DNA of 64,000 bases from JAOUEA01 sp040882605 (GCA_040882605.1 JBBEAY010000059.1:17515-81514), one strand, 5' to 3'; positions 16,872 to 27,226 are shown, counted from the first letter of the stretch. Translations and numbers: made by a program. The notes: generated by a model not told the origin, from the sequence alone.

Positions 16872-17894
16872 TCAATCGCAGAGGACCTCAGGCAAGCGCC
16901 AGAGCGCGTCAGGCACGGTGCGGGACGAGCCCGCGACCTCGGCGATCGGGGTCCTCACGACCTCCTGGCCGACCATGCCCACCATCGTCCCCCATCCGCC
17001 GCGGGTGGCTTCCTCGAGGGCAGCGATGCCGAGCCTGGTCGCGAGCACCCGGTCGTAGGCGTTCGGTGAGCCGCCTCGTTGCACATGGCCGAGCACCGTG
17101 ATCCGTGACTCGACGCCGAGACGCTGGGCGAGCTGATGTGCCACGAGGCTGCCGATGCCGCCCAGCCGCGGCCACCCGTTCGGGTCCAGGGGATAGTCGG
17201 GCACGTCCATCGTGCCAGGGACAGGCTGGGCTCCCTCGGAGACCACCACGATCGAGAAGCGACGGTCCTCGAGCATGCGCTGTTCCACGCGCCGCGTGAC
17301 CAGCTCGATGTCGAACGGATGCTCCGGCAGCAAGATCACGTCGGCGGCGCCGGCGACACCGGCTTCGAGACCGATCCAGCCGGCGCTTCGTCCCATCACC
17401 TCACAGACCATCACGCGCTGATGGCTCTCGGCGGTGCTGTAGAGCCGGTCGATCAGGTCCGCCGCAACCTGCACGGCGGTCTGGAATCCGATGCTGTGGT
17501 CGGTGCCCCCGATGTCGTTGTCGATCGTTTTCGGCACGCCGACCACGGGCACGTCGGACATGGCCGCACACGCGCTCATCGTTCCCTCTCCGCCGATCGC
17601 GATGAACCCGTCAAGCTGATGTGCCTCGATCGTCTCATGGACGCGTTCGACCCCGTCAGGCGTACTAGACGGTCGGGTGCCGGATGTGCCGAGGATCGTG
17701 CCGCCCCGAGGCAGGATGCCCATCACCTCGTCTCGGGTGAGCTCGTCGGCGGATCCTTCCATCACGCCGCGCCACCCGTCGCGGAACCCGAACACCGTGG
17801 CGCCCACCTCTTCGTGGGCTTGGCGCACCACCGCCCGGATGGCGGCGTTCAGACCCGGGCAGTCGCCTCCGCCGGTGAGGAGTCCGATCCGCAC
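16872..17894 (-). CDS. pfkA: 6-phosphofructokinase, predicted ATP-dependent (group III type)
   Basis: 340 residues, the length of streptomycete-type PfkA. Motifs: IGLLTGGGDCPGLNAAIRAV, IAIGGEGTMSA, PKTIDNDIGGTDHSIGF, EVMGRSAGWIGL, LGHVQRGGSPNAYDR. The Gly in GGEGT together with Lys in PKTIDND matches actinobacterial ATP-dependent group III enzymes rather than pyrophosphate enzymes. GTG 17894 chosen because TAGGCT lies 7 bases before it and the family begins with MRIGxLTGGGD; a longer reading from 17960 adds an arginine-rich stretch with no match. Confidence 0.87.
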   Translation of the reverse strand: MRIGLLTGGGDCPGLNAAIRAVVRQAHEEVGATVFGFRDGWRGVMEGSADELTRDEVMGILPRGGTILGTSGTRPSSTPDGVERVHETIEAHQLDGFIAIGGEGTMSACAAMSDVPVVGVPKTIDNDIGGTDHSIGFQTAVQVAADLIDRLYSTAESHQRVMVCEVMGRSAGWIGLEAGVAGAADVILLPEHPFDIELVTRRVEQRMLEDRRFSIVVVSEGAQPVPGTMDVPDYPLDPNGWPRLGGIGSLVAHQLAQRLGVESRITVLGHVQRGGSPNAYDRVLATRLGIAALEEATRGGWGTMVGMVGQEVVRTPIAEVAGSSRTVPDALWRLPEVLCD

Positions 17895-17901
17895 GGGCGA
17901 C

Positions 17902-17907
17902 AGCCTA
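17902..17907 (-). promoter_or_regulatory. -10 element TAGGCT, leaderless start of pfkA
   Basis: TAGGCT, 7-base spacer, GTG at 17894; identical hexamer and spacing to the neighbouring pfp gene. Confidence 0.55.
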
Positions 17908-18079
17908 CGACGGGGTCGTCTGCCGCGGAGCGCTGCGGAGGAGCTCATCGAACGACCCACAGCTCCTGATGACTAGACCGTTCGAGCCATCTTGCCTCAA
18001 GTTTCACCCCCCCAGGTGTCGATGCAAGCCCCTATCCGGGGGAGGTCAGGCGGCCCGGCGAGCCTCGAGGGGGTTCCAC
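17908..18079. other. Intergenic leader before the GH26-like gene
   Basis: 172 bases between divergent pfkA and the Tat-secreted hydrolase. Contains a small CCCC-TATC-CGGGG hairpin near 18030-18046, a C-run, and a GGCGGCCCGGCGAGCC segment that can fold. It looks structured and long for a genome that favours leaderless starts, but I cannot match it to a known riboswitch class. Confidence 0.35.
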
Positions 18080-19036
18080 TTGGAACGCAGGGAGTTCTTG
18101 CGACGTGCAGCATGGACGACGGCGGGCGCGGCGCTGGCGCCGGGCGCTCTCGGGCAGATCGGTCAGATCGTGGGCGTGGCCTCGGCCGGGACGGTTCCGC
18201 CGGCCGGGTGGGGGATCTGCGCTCAGGAGTACGCCGGCAAGAGCCGCGAGCAGCTGGTGCAATACCTCGAGGGCTTGAGCGGCCGCACGTTCACGACCGT
18301 GCACAACCGCATGGGCTGGCCGGTGTCGCTCGTGAACAAGTACTCCCGATGGATCCTGTCGACCGGCCACACACCGATCCTGACCTGGCAGACCCACAGC
18401 AGCAGCATCAACGTCCGCTGGGCGTCGGTCGCCGCGGGAGACCACGACGACCGCATCCGGACCGAGGCCGCCAAGGTCGCCGCACTCGATCGTGACGTGT
18501 ACTTCTGCTTCCATCACGAACCGGAGAACGACCAGACCCTCGGCACCGCCGAAGATTGGCGACGGGCCTACGACCGGGTCTATGAGCTGTTCAACGAGGA
18601 AGGGGCGACGAGGGTGCGACACGTCGCGTGCTTGATGGCTTCGACATTCAAGGGACTGTACGGGGGCGAGGGGGCATGGCTGCCGCCACGCTACGACGTG
18701 CTCGGCGTCGACGGATACAACCGGAACTCCGGAGGCAAGTGGCGACGGTTCTCGGACATCTTCCGGCCCGCGTACGAGAAGGCGGTTTCGGTCGGCAAGC
18801 CCATGTATGTGATCGAACACGGGTGTGTCGAGGGTGCAGCGGGTGCGAAGGCGGACTGGTTCGCCGAGGCCGGCGCGACGATCGCGGGTTGGCCCACTCT
18901 GCTCGGCGTCTCCTACAACCACGAGGGCGGCACCCAGGGCAACGACATCGGGCGAAGCTATCGCGTCGACACGTCAACAAGCGCGATCGCGGGCTTCCGT
19001 GCGATGGGGTCTCAGGGCCGGTTCGCGCCGTCGTAG
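18080..19036 (+). CDS. Tat-exported glycoside hydrolase, GH26-like
   Basis: 318 residues from a TTG at 18080. N-terminus ERREFLRRAAWTTAGAALAP is a twin-arginine signal, so the enzyme is exported folded, possibly with its cofactor or metal. The mature part has the GH26-like layout: TWQTHSSS, the acid/base glutamate in FCFHHEPENDQ and a candidate nucleophile glutamate in MYVIEHGCVEG near residue 265. GH26 members cut beta-mannans or mixed beta-glucans; the substrate here is not readable. GAGGGGG lies 7 bases before the TTG. Reading from 17969 would bury the Tat signal. Confidence 0.72.
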   Translation: MERREFLRRAAWTTAGAALAPGALGQIGQIVGVASAGTVPPAGWGICAQEYAGKSREQLVQYLEGLSGRTFTTVHNRMGWPVSLVNKYSRWILSTGHTPILTWQTHSSSINVRWASVAAGDHDDRIRTEAAKVAALDRDVYFCFHHEPENDQTLGTAEDWRRAYDRVYELFNEEGATRVRHVACLMASTFKGLYGGEGAWLPPRYDVLGVDGYNRNSGGKWRRFSDIFRPAYEKAVSVGKPMYVIEHGCVEGAAGAKADWFAEAGATIAGWPTLLGVSYNHEGGTQGNDIGRSYRVDTSTSAIAGFRAMGSQGRFAPS

Positions 19037-19054
19037 CGGCCTGCGAACTTCAGA

Positions 19055-19231
19055 TCAGACTTCGTCGGTCTCGTCGGCCTTGGCCTTCAGTACCTGGTAC
19101 CAGCTGTCCTCGTATGCGCCGTCGTCGTTCACTGGCGTCTCGGTCGATACAGGCGCCTCGTCGTCATCCGTGGCTGGTTCCTGTACGAAGCCCAGGTATT
19201 CGTCGACCGAACGTTCCTTCGCTGGATTCAT
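19055..19231 (-). CDS. Small acidic protein, 58 residues, unknown
   Basis: Starts MNPAKERSVDEYLGFVQEP and then runs through a strongly acidic, disordered-looking stretch (DDDEAPVSTE) to a short helical tail WYQVLKAKADETDEV. AGGGGAG precedes the ATG at the right distance. No cysteines, no signal peptide, no family recognised. Precursor-peptide-like composition, but no maturation enzyme is adjacent. Faces a divergent small membrane protein across a three-copy repeat. Confidence 0.55.
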   Translation of the reverse strand: MNPAKERSVDEYLGFVQEPATDDDEAPVSTETPVNDDGAYEDSWYQVLKAKADETDEV

Positions 19232-19328
19232 GCCCACTCCCCTGTTGTTCAAAAGATCCTGTCCATTACCCCTCCTCCATCGGACCCCGCTCCGAGCGCC
19301 TTGATACCGCAAGCCGGGTGGGCCCGGT

Positions 19329-19370
19329 AGGTCCGGTCCGGCAGGTCCGGTCCGGCAGATCCGGTCCGGC
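19329..19370. repeat. Three tandem 14-bp repeats in a divergent intergenic region
   Basis: AGGTCCGGTCCGGC at 19329-19342 and 19343-19356, then AGATCCGGTCCGGC at 19357-19370. Lies between two divergent small genes, 16-29 bases upstream of the -10 of the rightward one, so it could be a regulator array covering its -35. Confidence 0.85.
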
Positions 19371-19385
19371 CGAGACTGGGTCCGC

Positions 19386-19391
19386 TAGCAT
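19386..19391 (+). promoter_or_regulatory. -10 element TAGCAT, leaderless start at 19399
   Basis: TAGCAT, 7-base spacer, ATG at 19399. Confidence 0.5.
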
Positions 19392-19398
19392 GCGAGCC

Positions 19399-19563
19399 AT
19401 GGCGGCCTTGCTCGCGAGCCTCTTCCCGGAGATCAAGGGCGTTCTCGAAGCGGTCTTCATCGGATTGCTGGTGTTGTTGGCCGGGGCCGTAGGGGTGTTC
19501 GCACTCTTCGTGTTCGCGCAGCAGTTCCGCAACCCCGGGCGCCGCGAACGACCCGGGCACTAG
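19399..19563 (+). CDS. Small single-span membrane protein, 54 residues
   Basis: MAALLASLFPEIKGVLEAVF then one long hydrophobic helix (IGLLVLLAGAVGVFALFVFA) and a basic tail RNPGRRERPGH. Topology N-out or N-in cannot be told. The ATG at 19399 sits 7 bases after a TAGCAT hexamer; an in-frame ATG at 19390 overlaps that hexamer and is less likely. Its stop TAG shares the palindrome CTAG with the stop of the convergent carbamate kinase gene. Function unknown. Confidence 0.6.
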   Translation: MAALLASLFPEIKGVLEAVFIGLLVLLAGAVGVFALFVFAQQFRNPGRRERPGH

Positions 19564-20510
19564 CCGTTGGAGGCGTTCGGCACGATCTCGGTGCCCGCGG
19601 CGCCTCGAAGCGCGTCGGTGGCATCCTCGAGGTCGGCGATCACGGCTCTCGCTCCCCCTCCGCGCACGAACCCTGACGCGGCTTCGATCTTCGGGCCCAT
19701 CGATCCAACGCCGAACTCCCCCTTCCTCAGCAGCGCCCGCGCTTCGTCGACCGTCATGCGGTCGATGTCCTCGGGGTAGAGCGAGCCGTAACCTCGCTGC
19801 ACCTTCTTCACGTCTGTGAGGATCAGCAAGGTGCTCGCCCCGACCTCCTTCGCGAGGATCGCCGAGGCGAGGTCCTTATCGACCACCCCTTCCTTGCCGA
19901 TCAGCCGCGGACCGTCCTCGATCACAGGCACGCCGCCCCCGCCGCTCGCGATCACGATCACGTCGTCGGCGACAAGTCTGACGATCACCGGCGTCTCGAC
20001 GATCGAGTACGGCGTGGGGCTCGGCACGACCCGGCGCCATCCTCCGTGCGGGTCGGCCTTCATCGTGTATCCACGTTCCGACTCGAGACGGCGTGCTTCC
20101 TGCTCGTCGTAGTAGGGACCCACGAACTTCGTAGGATCGGCGAACGCCGGGTCGTCGGGGTGAACCCTCGCGAGCGTAAGCACGGTCGCGACCGGGCGTT
20201 GCATCCCGCGTTCGAAGAACACGTCGCCGATCGTGACCTGCAGCAGGTATCCGATCTGCCCCTGGCTCTGGGCGCCGCAGACGTCGAGGGGCATCGGATG
20301 CACCGACCCGGCGGCAGCTTCCTGCTGCAGCAAGATGCGGCCGACCTGCGGGCCGTTGCCATGCGTGACGACCACCTGCCAACCATCGGCCGCGATGTCG
20401 GCGATGCGCTCGGCCGCCCCACGGCAGGCGTCGTACATCTCCTCGAACGTGTCGTCGGCGCCGCGCCGGAGCAGTGCGTTGCCACCCAGTGCGACCACGA
20501 CCCGCTCCAT
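19560..20510 (-). CDS. arcC: Carbamate kinase
   Basis: 316 residues, full length. Reversibly forms ATP and carbamate from carbamoyl phosphate and ADP. Motifs: VVVALGGNALLRRG, VTHGNGPQVGRILLQQE, VIASGGGGVPVIED, EGVVDKDLASAILAKEV and LLILTDVKKVQ, ending with KIEAASGFV. No arginine deiminase or ornithine carbamoyltransferase gene lies nearby, so it may serve an allantoin/purine-type or other carbamoyl phosphate source. GAGAGGAG sits about 8 bases before the ATG. It follows the formate dehydrogenase operon on the same strand after a 111-base gap. Confidence 0.92.
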   Translation of the reverse strand: MERVVVALGGNALLRRGADDTFEEMYDACRGAAERIADIAADGWQVVVTHGNGPQVGRILLQQEAAAGSVHPMPLDVCGAQSQGQIGYLLQVTIGDVFFERGMQRPVATVLTLARVHPDDPAFADPTKFVGPYYDEQEARRLESERGYTMKADPHGGWRRVVPSPTPYSIVETPVIVRLVADDVIVIASGGGGVPVIEDGPRLIGKEGVVDKDLASAILAKEVGASTLLILTDVKKVQRGYGSLYPEDIDRMTVDEARALLRKGEFGVGSMGPKIEAASGFVRGGGARAVIADLEDATDALRGAAGTEIVPNASNG

Positions 20511-20621
20511 CGCGTCACTCCTCTCAGGTGGGTGGTCGACCCAGCCGGAGGCTCGAGGGTCGAGACGGGATCAGCCTGGCGGCGGAAGCATCGCGGAGCC
20601 TACCCCAACCCCCCGCCCAGT

Positions 20622-21476
20622 TCAGGAGGCGACGGGGCCGACGTCGTGGCCGCCCGAGGACGCCCATCCGCGGTCGTCGACGCGACCGAAGGGCCGTGCG
20701 AAGTGCGGCACCCCTACCAGCCACCCGTCGTCTGCCGCGCGGCGCAGGATCGCGGATCGTGAGGCGGCACCCATCTCTGGATCGTCGTCGTGGCTCGAGA
20801 GCCAGGCGGGGTTCGCCGCCTGCACTGGCAGATGCAACAGGTCTCCGGTGAGCAACAGCGACTCATCGCCTGCCTCGAGGATCACGCTTCGATGCCCCGG
20901 CGTGTGGCCGGGCGTGTGCACGACATGCATGCCGGGCATCACCTCCCGGTCGGCCGGGTCCACATCGAGCATGCCGAGAGCTTGGATACGACGGAGCTCA
21001 TCGATCGCCGCGTATCCGTCGGGGTCGGGCGTCGATGCGAAGAAGTCGAGGTCGGCTTCGTGCAGCACATATCGGGCATCGGGGAACCGAGGCGCTTCCT
21101 CGGCCCACGTGCCACCGGCGTGATCGGCATGTAAGTGCGACAGCACCACCAGCTGTACCGAGGCCACATCGATACCGGCTGATCCGTATGCCTCCTCCGC
21201 CGTACTGCCGGAGCCCGGCGCCCAGGGGCGGTAGGGCGGGTACGAGCCGAGGCCCGAGTCCACCATCGCCGTGCCGTCGGGTCCACTCACTGCGAAGGCG
21301 TGCACGTGCCATGGCCAGGATCGATCGTCGTGGAAGGCCCACGGGTGGCGTTCACGCTCGGTTCTCCAGTCGACATCGCAGCCGGGGCACTCATCGGCGA
21401 GTTCGAGCGGCGCGGATCCTTGGCAGACCGTCGAGACCTCGAACGGACCGACGCGGACCGGCTCGACGTGGCCCAT
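20622..21476 (-). CDS. MBL-fold metallo-hydrolase
   Basis: 284 residues. Metallo-beta-lactamase fold with the metal motif LSHLHADHAGG, a third histidine in VVHTPGHTPGH, and LLLTGDLLH. Groups with lactonase / glyoxalase II-like hydrolases, substrate unknown. TAGGGT lies 6 bases before the ATG and its TAG is the stop codon of mobA, so it has its own promoter directly behind mobA. Confidence 0.85.
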   Translation of the reverse strand: MGHVEPVRVGPFEVSTVCQGSAPLELADECPGCDVDWRTERERHPWAFHDDRSWPWHVHAFAVSGPDGTAMVDSGLGSYPPYRPWAPGSGSTAEEAYGSAGIDVASVQLVVLSHLHADHAGGTWAEEAPRFPDARYVLHEADLDFFASTPDPDGYAAIDELRRIQALGMLDVDPADREVMPGMHVVHTPGHTPGHRSVILEAGDESLLLTGDLLHLPVQAANPAWLSSHDDDPEMGAASRSAILRRAADDGWLVGVPHFARPFGRVDDRGWASSGGHDVGPVAS

Positions 21477-21482
21477 GCCGAC

Positions 21483-21488
21483 ACCCTA
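21483..21488 (-). promoter_or_regulatory. -10 element TAGGGT; its TAG is the mobA stop codon
   Basis: TAGGGT, 6-base spacer, ATG at 21476. The stop codon of mobA (21486-21488) is the first half of the hexamer. Confidence 0.5.
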
Positions 21489-22061
21489 CGCGGGGGAGAT
21501 GTCGCCCGGCTCGTCGACGTCACGGAAGGTCTCGCGCCCGGGATCCAGCCCCGTCCAAGTCGCCTCATCGATCACCGCGACACGCATCGACCGCAGCCAG
21601 CCGCGCAAGGACCGCTCCCTGTCATGCAGGAGCGTATGGCCCAGCTCCCTCGCAGGCGCGGCGCGCACGATCACGGGCAACGGCCTGAAGCCGTCGCCGT
21701 CCTGCAGCGCCACCGCCTCGGCGGACGCCTCCACGGCGACCCGCAGCATCTCGAGCACCACGGTGGTCGACAGGGTCGGCATGTCTCCCCCGGCGAGCAC
21801 CGCGAGCTCGCGATGGACCGCGCCGAGCCCCGCCACGGCGCCCGCAAGCGGTCCCTCCCCGTCGCGACGATCCCGCACGAACCGCACCGGCGCCCCCGGC
21901 GGCATCGGGGGCTCAGGCCCGTCGGGCGCCAGCACGACCACGACGTCGCCGGTGATCTCCGCGAGCCGCAGCACAGGGTGATGCAGGAGCGGCATGCCGG
22001 CGTATGTGGCTGCGAGCTTGTCGGCCTCGCCGAACCGCGATGACCGACCGCCGGCGAGCAC
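21486..22061 (-). CDS. mobA: MobA-like molybdenum cofactor guanylyltransferase
   Basis: 191 residues from the GTG at 22061. Adds GMP to molybdopterin to make (bis-)MGD, which formate dehydrogenases need. Motifs: LAGGRSSRFGEADKLAA at the extreme N-terminus, VRFVRDRRDGEGPLAGA, VLAGGDMPTLS. MobA proteins normally have five to ten residues before LAGG; the frame stays open to a CTG at 22094 that would give FATGIVLAGG, so the true start may be that non-standard codon. Directly follows the iron-sulfur subunit of formate dehydrogenase, a functional fit. Confidence 0.82.
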   Translation of the reverse strand: MLAGGRSSRFGEADKLAATYAGMPLLHHPVLRLAEITGDVVVVLAPDGPEPPMPPGAPVRFVRDRRDGEGPLAGAVAGLGAVHRELAVLAGGDMPTLSTTVVLEMLRVAVEASAEAVALQDGDGFRPLPVIVRAAPARELGHTLLHDRERSLRGWLRSMRVAVIDEATWTGLDPGRETFRDVDEPGDISPA

Positions 22062-22081
22062 GATGCCAGTGGCGAAGCCAG

Positions 22082-22098
22082 TAGTCTGTGTCAGACTA
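22082..22098 (-). repeat. Inverted repeat at the fdh / mobA junction
   Basis: TAGTCTG-ACA-CAGACTA (minus strand), perfect 7-bp arms, beginning with the TAG stop of the upstream gene. Could be an operator or a small hairpin affecting re-initiation at mobA. Confidence 0.6.
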
Positions 22099-23118
22099 GC
22101 TCGCTCCTCGGTCCGTGTGTTTCCGCCGGGTGGGGTCGTCTTCCTTGCGGGACTGCACGTACGCGAAGCCGAATCGGCCCTTGATGCACAGGTGTCCGCT
22201 CGTCACCGAGTGATCGGCGGGACTCGTCACCTTCACGATCTCGTTGTCCTGCACGTGCAGCTCGAGCTCGCAGCCCACTCCGCAGTACGGGCAGATCGTG
22301 TTCGTGACGGTCTGCTCATCTTCGTTCCAGATGCCTTCTGAGCGCATCTCGTGCTCGCTCGTGAACATCAGCGCGCCGGTCGGGCACACGCCGATGCAGT
22401 TGCCGCAGTAGACACAGGCGGACTCATCGAGCGGCACCGCGTACTCGGTCGAGATGCGGGCGTCGAACCCGCGACCGGCGACAGCGATCGCGAAGGTGTT
22501 CTGGGCGTCGACGCCGCACGCCTCGACGCACTTGTAGCAGAGGATGCAACGTGAGTAGTCGCGCACGTACAACTCGTTGTCGACCTTAACCGGCTGGAAG
22601 ACGCCCTCGGCCACGGTCGGATCCTGGGGCTCGTGATGATGTCCGGGCTCGCGCGCGTCACGCTCCCCCGCCGGAAGCTCGGGCATGACCGCTCCGAAGC
22701 GCTCCGGATGCACCTCGTACTCGCGCATCCAACGATGCACGTCGGGACTCGTTAGATCCATCTCGACGCTCGAGGCCAGGAGCTCCATCACGAGGGTGCG
22801 AGAGCGCCGCACGCGTTCAGTGTCGGTCGTGACTTTCATACCGTCGTCGGCCATGCGACTGCACGCAGGCACGAGCGTTCGGGCTCCCTCGACCTCGACG
22901 ACGCATACCCGGCAGGCGTTGATCGGCGTCAGGTTGTCGGCGAAGCAGAGCGTGGGCGTGTCGACCTGCTGGGCTCGGCACGCGTCAAGGATGGTCGAAC
23001 CTTCTGGAACCCGCGACTCGACACCGTCGACGGTGATAGTCAGCAGGCGGCGGGGCGGCTCTAGCGGCACGGCGCCAGAGGATCGGCCAGAGGGCGGGCC
23101 AGAGGATCGGATAGCCAT
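22096..23118 (-). CDS. Formate dehydrogenase iron-sulfur subunit (detached N-terminal region of FdhA)
   Basis: 340 residues. In order: a [2Fe-2S] domain (residues about 25-110: LCFADNLTPINACRVCVVEV ... VPACS), a NuoG-type His/Cys region, two [4Fe-4S] motifs (CILCYKCVEAC and CVYCGNCIGVCP), and finally the Molybdop_Fe4S4 domain that normally opens the catalytic FdhA chain (CPYCGVGCELELHV ... HLCIKGRFGF). The catalytic domain that should follow is absent; it is encoded separately at 25147-27105. ATG abuts the fdhB stop (TAGATG) with GGAG upstream. The electron path from the Mo site to fdhB therefore crosses a polypeptide break. Confidence 0.85.
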   Translation of the reverse strand: MAIRSSGPPSGRSSGAVPLEPPRRLLTITVDGVESRVPEGSTILDACRAQQVDTPTLCFADNLTPINACRVCVVEVEGARTLVPACSRMADDGMKVTTDTERVRRSRTLVMELLASSVEMDLTSPDVHRWMREYEVHPERFGAVMPELPAGERDAREPGHHHEPQDPTVAEGVFQPVKVDNELYVRDYSRCILCYKCVEACGVDAQNTFAIAVAGRGFDARISTEYAVPLDESACVYCGNCIGVCPTGALMFTSEHEMRSEGIWNEDEQTVTNTICPYCGVGCELELHVQDNEIVKVTSPADHSVTSGHLCIKGRFGFAYVQSRKEDDPTRRKHTDRGAS

Positions 23119-25095
<1,977 letters not shown>

Positions 25096-25146
25096 TGCGC
25101 CTCCATGGGCGCTGCGGACGAACGGGTGATCAGCACGCTGGCGATG

Positions 25147-27105
25147 CTACTCCCCGCCTCCACCCGTCACCGAACCGGCGGTCGCAACCGGCTCACGATC
25201 GGCCGGCATCTTGTCGATGCGCACGGCCGCAGCTTTGAACTCGGCGGTTCCCGACTTCGGGTCGGTGGCCTCGATCGTGAGCACGTTGGTGTCGACCTGA
25301 TCCGGGAAGTGAAACGTCATGAACACGAGGCCGGGGCGCAGAGCCTGGTCGACGTGCACCGGCACCTCGACCGAGCCACGCCTGCTGGAGACGATCACGC
25401 ACTCTTCCTCGACGAGGCCGAGGCGCGCGACGTCTTCGGGTGAGACGTCGATGGTCTCCTGACGCCGTAGCGGCGAGGTATACGCGCCCGTCTGCACGCC
25501 GGTGTTGTAGGAGTCGAGCCGGCGTCCGGTCGTGAGGCGCAGCGGGAACTCCTCGGTCAGCTCGTCGACCGGCGGATCGTCGATCACGATCGAGAACGGC
25601 GCCTTGGGACCCTGCGCCTCACGGTCGTCGAACTCCCACAGCCTCGCATGCAGGAACTTCGTTCCGGGGTGCGACTCGTCGGGGCACGGCCATTGGATGC
25701 CTCCGAGCTCCTCGAGGCGCTTCCAGCTCATGCCGGCGTGCATCGGGCTGAGCGAGCGCATCTCGTCCCAAGCTTGCTCTGGCGTGACGTCACCCCAGCC
25801 GGCGCCCATGCGGTTCGCGAGCTGGGCGATGATCCAGATGTCGTCTTTGGCGTTGCCCGGTGGGTCGAGCGCCTTGCGCGTGCGCTGCACCCGGCGCTCG
25901 GAGTTCGTAACGGTTCCGTCTGACTCGAACGCACTGTTCGACGCCGGGAGAACCACGTCGGCGAGCTCGGCCGTCTTCGTCATGAAGATGTCTTGCACGA
26001 TCAGCGTGTCGAGTCCCTTCAGCAGCTCGACCGCGTGCTGCTTGTCGGCTTCGCTCGTCGCCGGGTTCTCGCCGATGCAGTACACCGCGGTCAGGTCGCC
26101 GCGTTCCATCGCATGGAACATCTCGGTGAGATGCCAGCCGTACTTCGAAGGGATCGGTACCCCCCACGCCGCCTCGAATTTCGCCCGTGCCGCCTCGTCG
26201 TTCTCGATGTCCTGGAACCCGGCGAGCTTGTTCGGGATCGCGCCCATGTCGCCGCCGCCCTGCACGTTGTTCTGCCCGCGCAGCGGGTTCACGCCGCTTC
26301 CGTACGTACCGACGTGACCGGTGAGCAGTGACAGGTTGATCAGCGAGAGCACGTTGTCGACGGCGTTGTGATGCTCGGTGATGCCGAGGGTCCAGCAGAT
26401 GACCGCACGGTCGGCCTTGGCGTATGCGTGCGCGACCTCGCGGATCACGTCGGCGGGCACTCCGGTCACCGCTTCGCCGCGCTCGAGCGTCCAGTCCATG
26501 ATGGAATCGACGTAGTCGTCGAACCCGAGCGTGGCCCCGTCGATGAACGCGTGGTGCTGCAGGTCGCTGACGACGATCTCGCGCGCGATCGAGTTCGACA
26601 GGGCGATGTCGGTGCCGACGTCGATGCCGAGCCATAGGTCGCCCCACTCCGCAGACTCGGTACGCCGTGGATCGACCACGATCAGCTTCGCGCCCTTGTG
26701 GACCGCCTTCAGGACGTGATGGAAGAAGATGGGATGCGCGGCTCGAGCATTCGAGCCCCACAACACTATGAGATCGGTGTTCTCGATCTCCTCATATGAG
26801 CTGGTACCGCCGCCGGCGCCGAAGACGGTGGCCAGACCGACCACCGAAGGCGCGTGTCAGGTGCGGTTACAGCTGTCGATGTTGTTGCTGCCGAGGACCT
26901 GACGGCTGAACTTGCCTGCGATGAAGTTCATCTCGTTCGAGGCCTTCGAGCAGCTGAACATTCCCGTGCCCCAGCCGGGGTTGCGATCTGCGGCGCGGCG
27001 GAGTCCCTCGGCGGCCCGATCGAGGGCCTCGCTCCAAGTCGCTACGCGCAGCTCGCCGTCCTCTCGGACCATCGGCTCGGTCAGGCGGGTGAGCGTCGTG
27101 CTCAT
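25147..27105 (-). CDS. fdhA: Formate dehydrogenase catalytic subunit, selenoprotein (UGA = Sec83)
   Basis: 652 residues if the in-frame TGA at 26857-26859 is read as selenocysteine. Context NIDSCNRT-Sec-HAPSVVGLATV matches the FdhH/FdnG active site (Sec followed by His). The frame is the same on both sides (ATG at 27105, last codon at 25147) and homology continues without a gap. A SECIS hairpin with loop GGUCU follows at the standard distance. Domains: short N-terminus with no Fe4S4 domain (that is in the gene at 22096-23118), Mo-bisMGD dehydrogenase domain (LIVLWGSNARAAHPIF, GQNNVQGGGDMGA), and C-terminal dinucleotide-binding domain (LRLTTGRRLDSYNTGVQT). GAAGGAGA 7 bases before the ATG. Two separate genes would be called by ordinary software. 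Confidence 0.93.
26826..26846 (-). promoter_or_regulatory. Bacterial SECIS element for Sec83 of FdhA
   Basis: Minus-strand CGGUGGUC-GGUCU-GGCCACCG: an 8-bp stem (one U-G pair) with the apical GGUCU loop that SelB binds. 18 bases separate the UGA from the loop, the same as in Escherichia coli fdhF. Confidence 0.88.
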
Positions 27106-27226
27106 CGACACGTCTCCTTCCAGCATCGGAACGGAAGTCCCGTGAATGCGATTGTACGGCGGAGACCGACCTCGACACTCAGACACGGATTGTCTGTCGC
27201 GATCCGGGCGGTCCATGATGGTGCGC

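Noticed and set aside
17990..18060. Possible c-di-GMP or similar riboswitch before the GH26-like gene
   Set aside because: The segment GTCGATGCAAGCCCC slightly recalls the GEMM motif, but the paired GGCAAACC half is absent and no tetraloop/receptor can be drawn.
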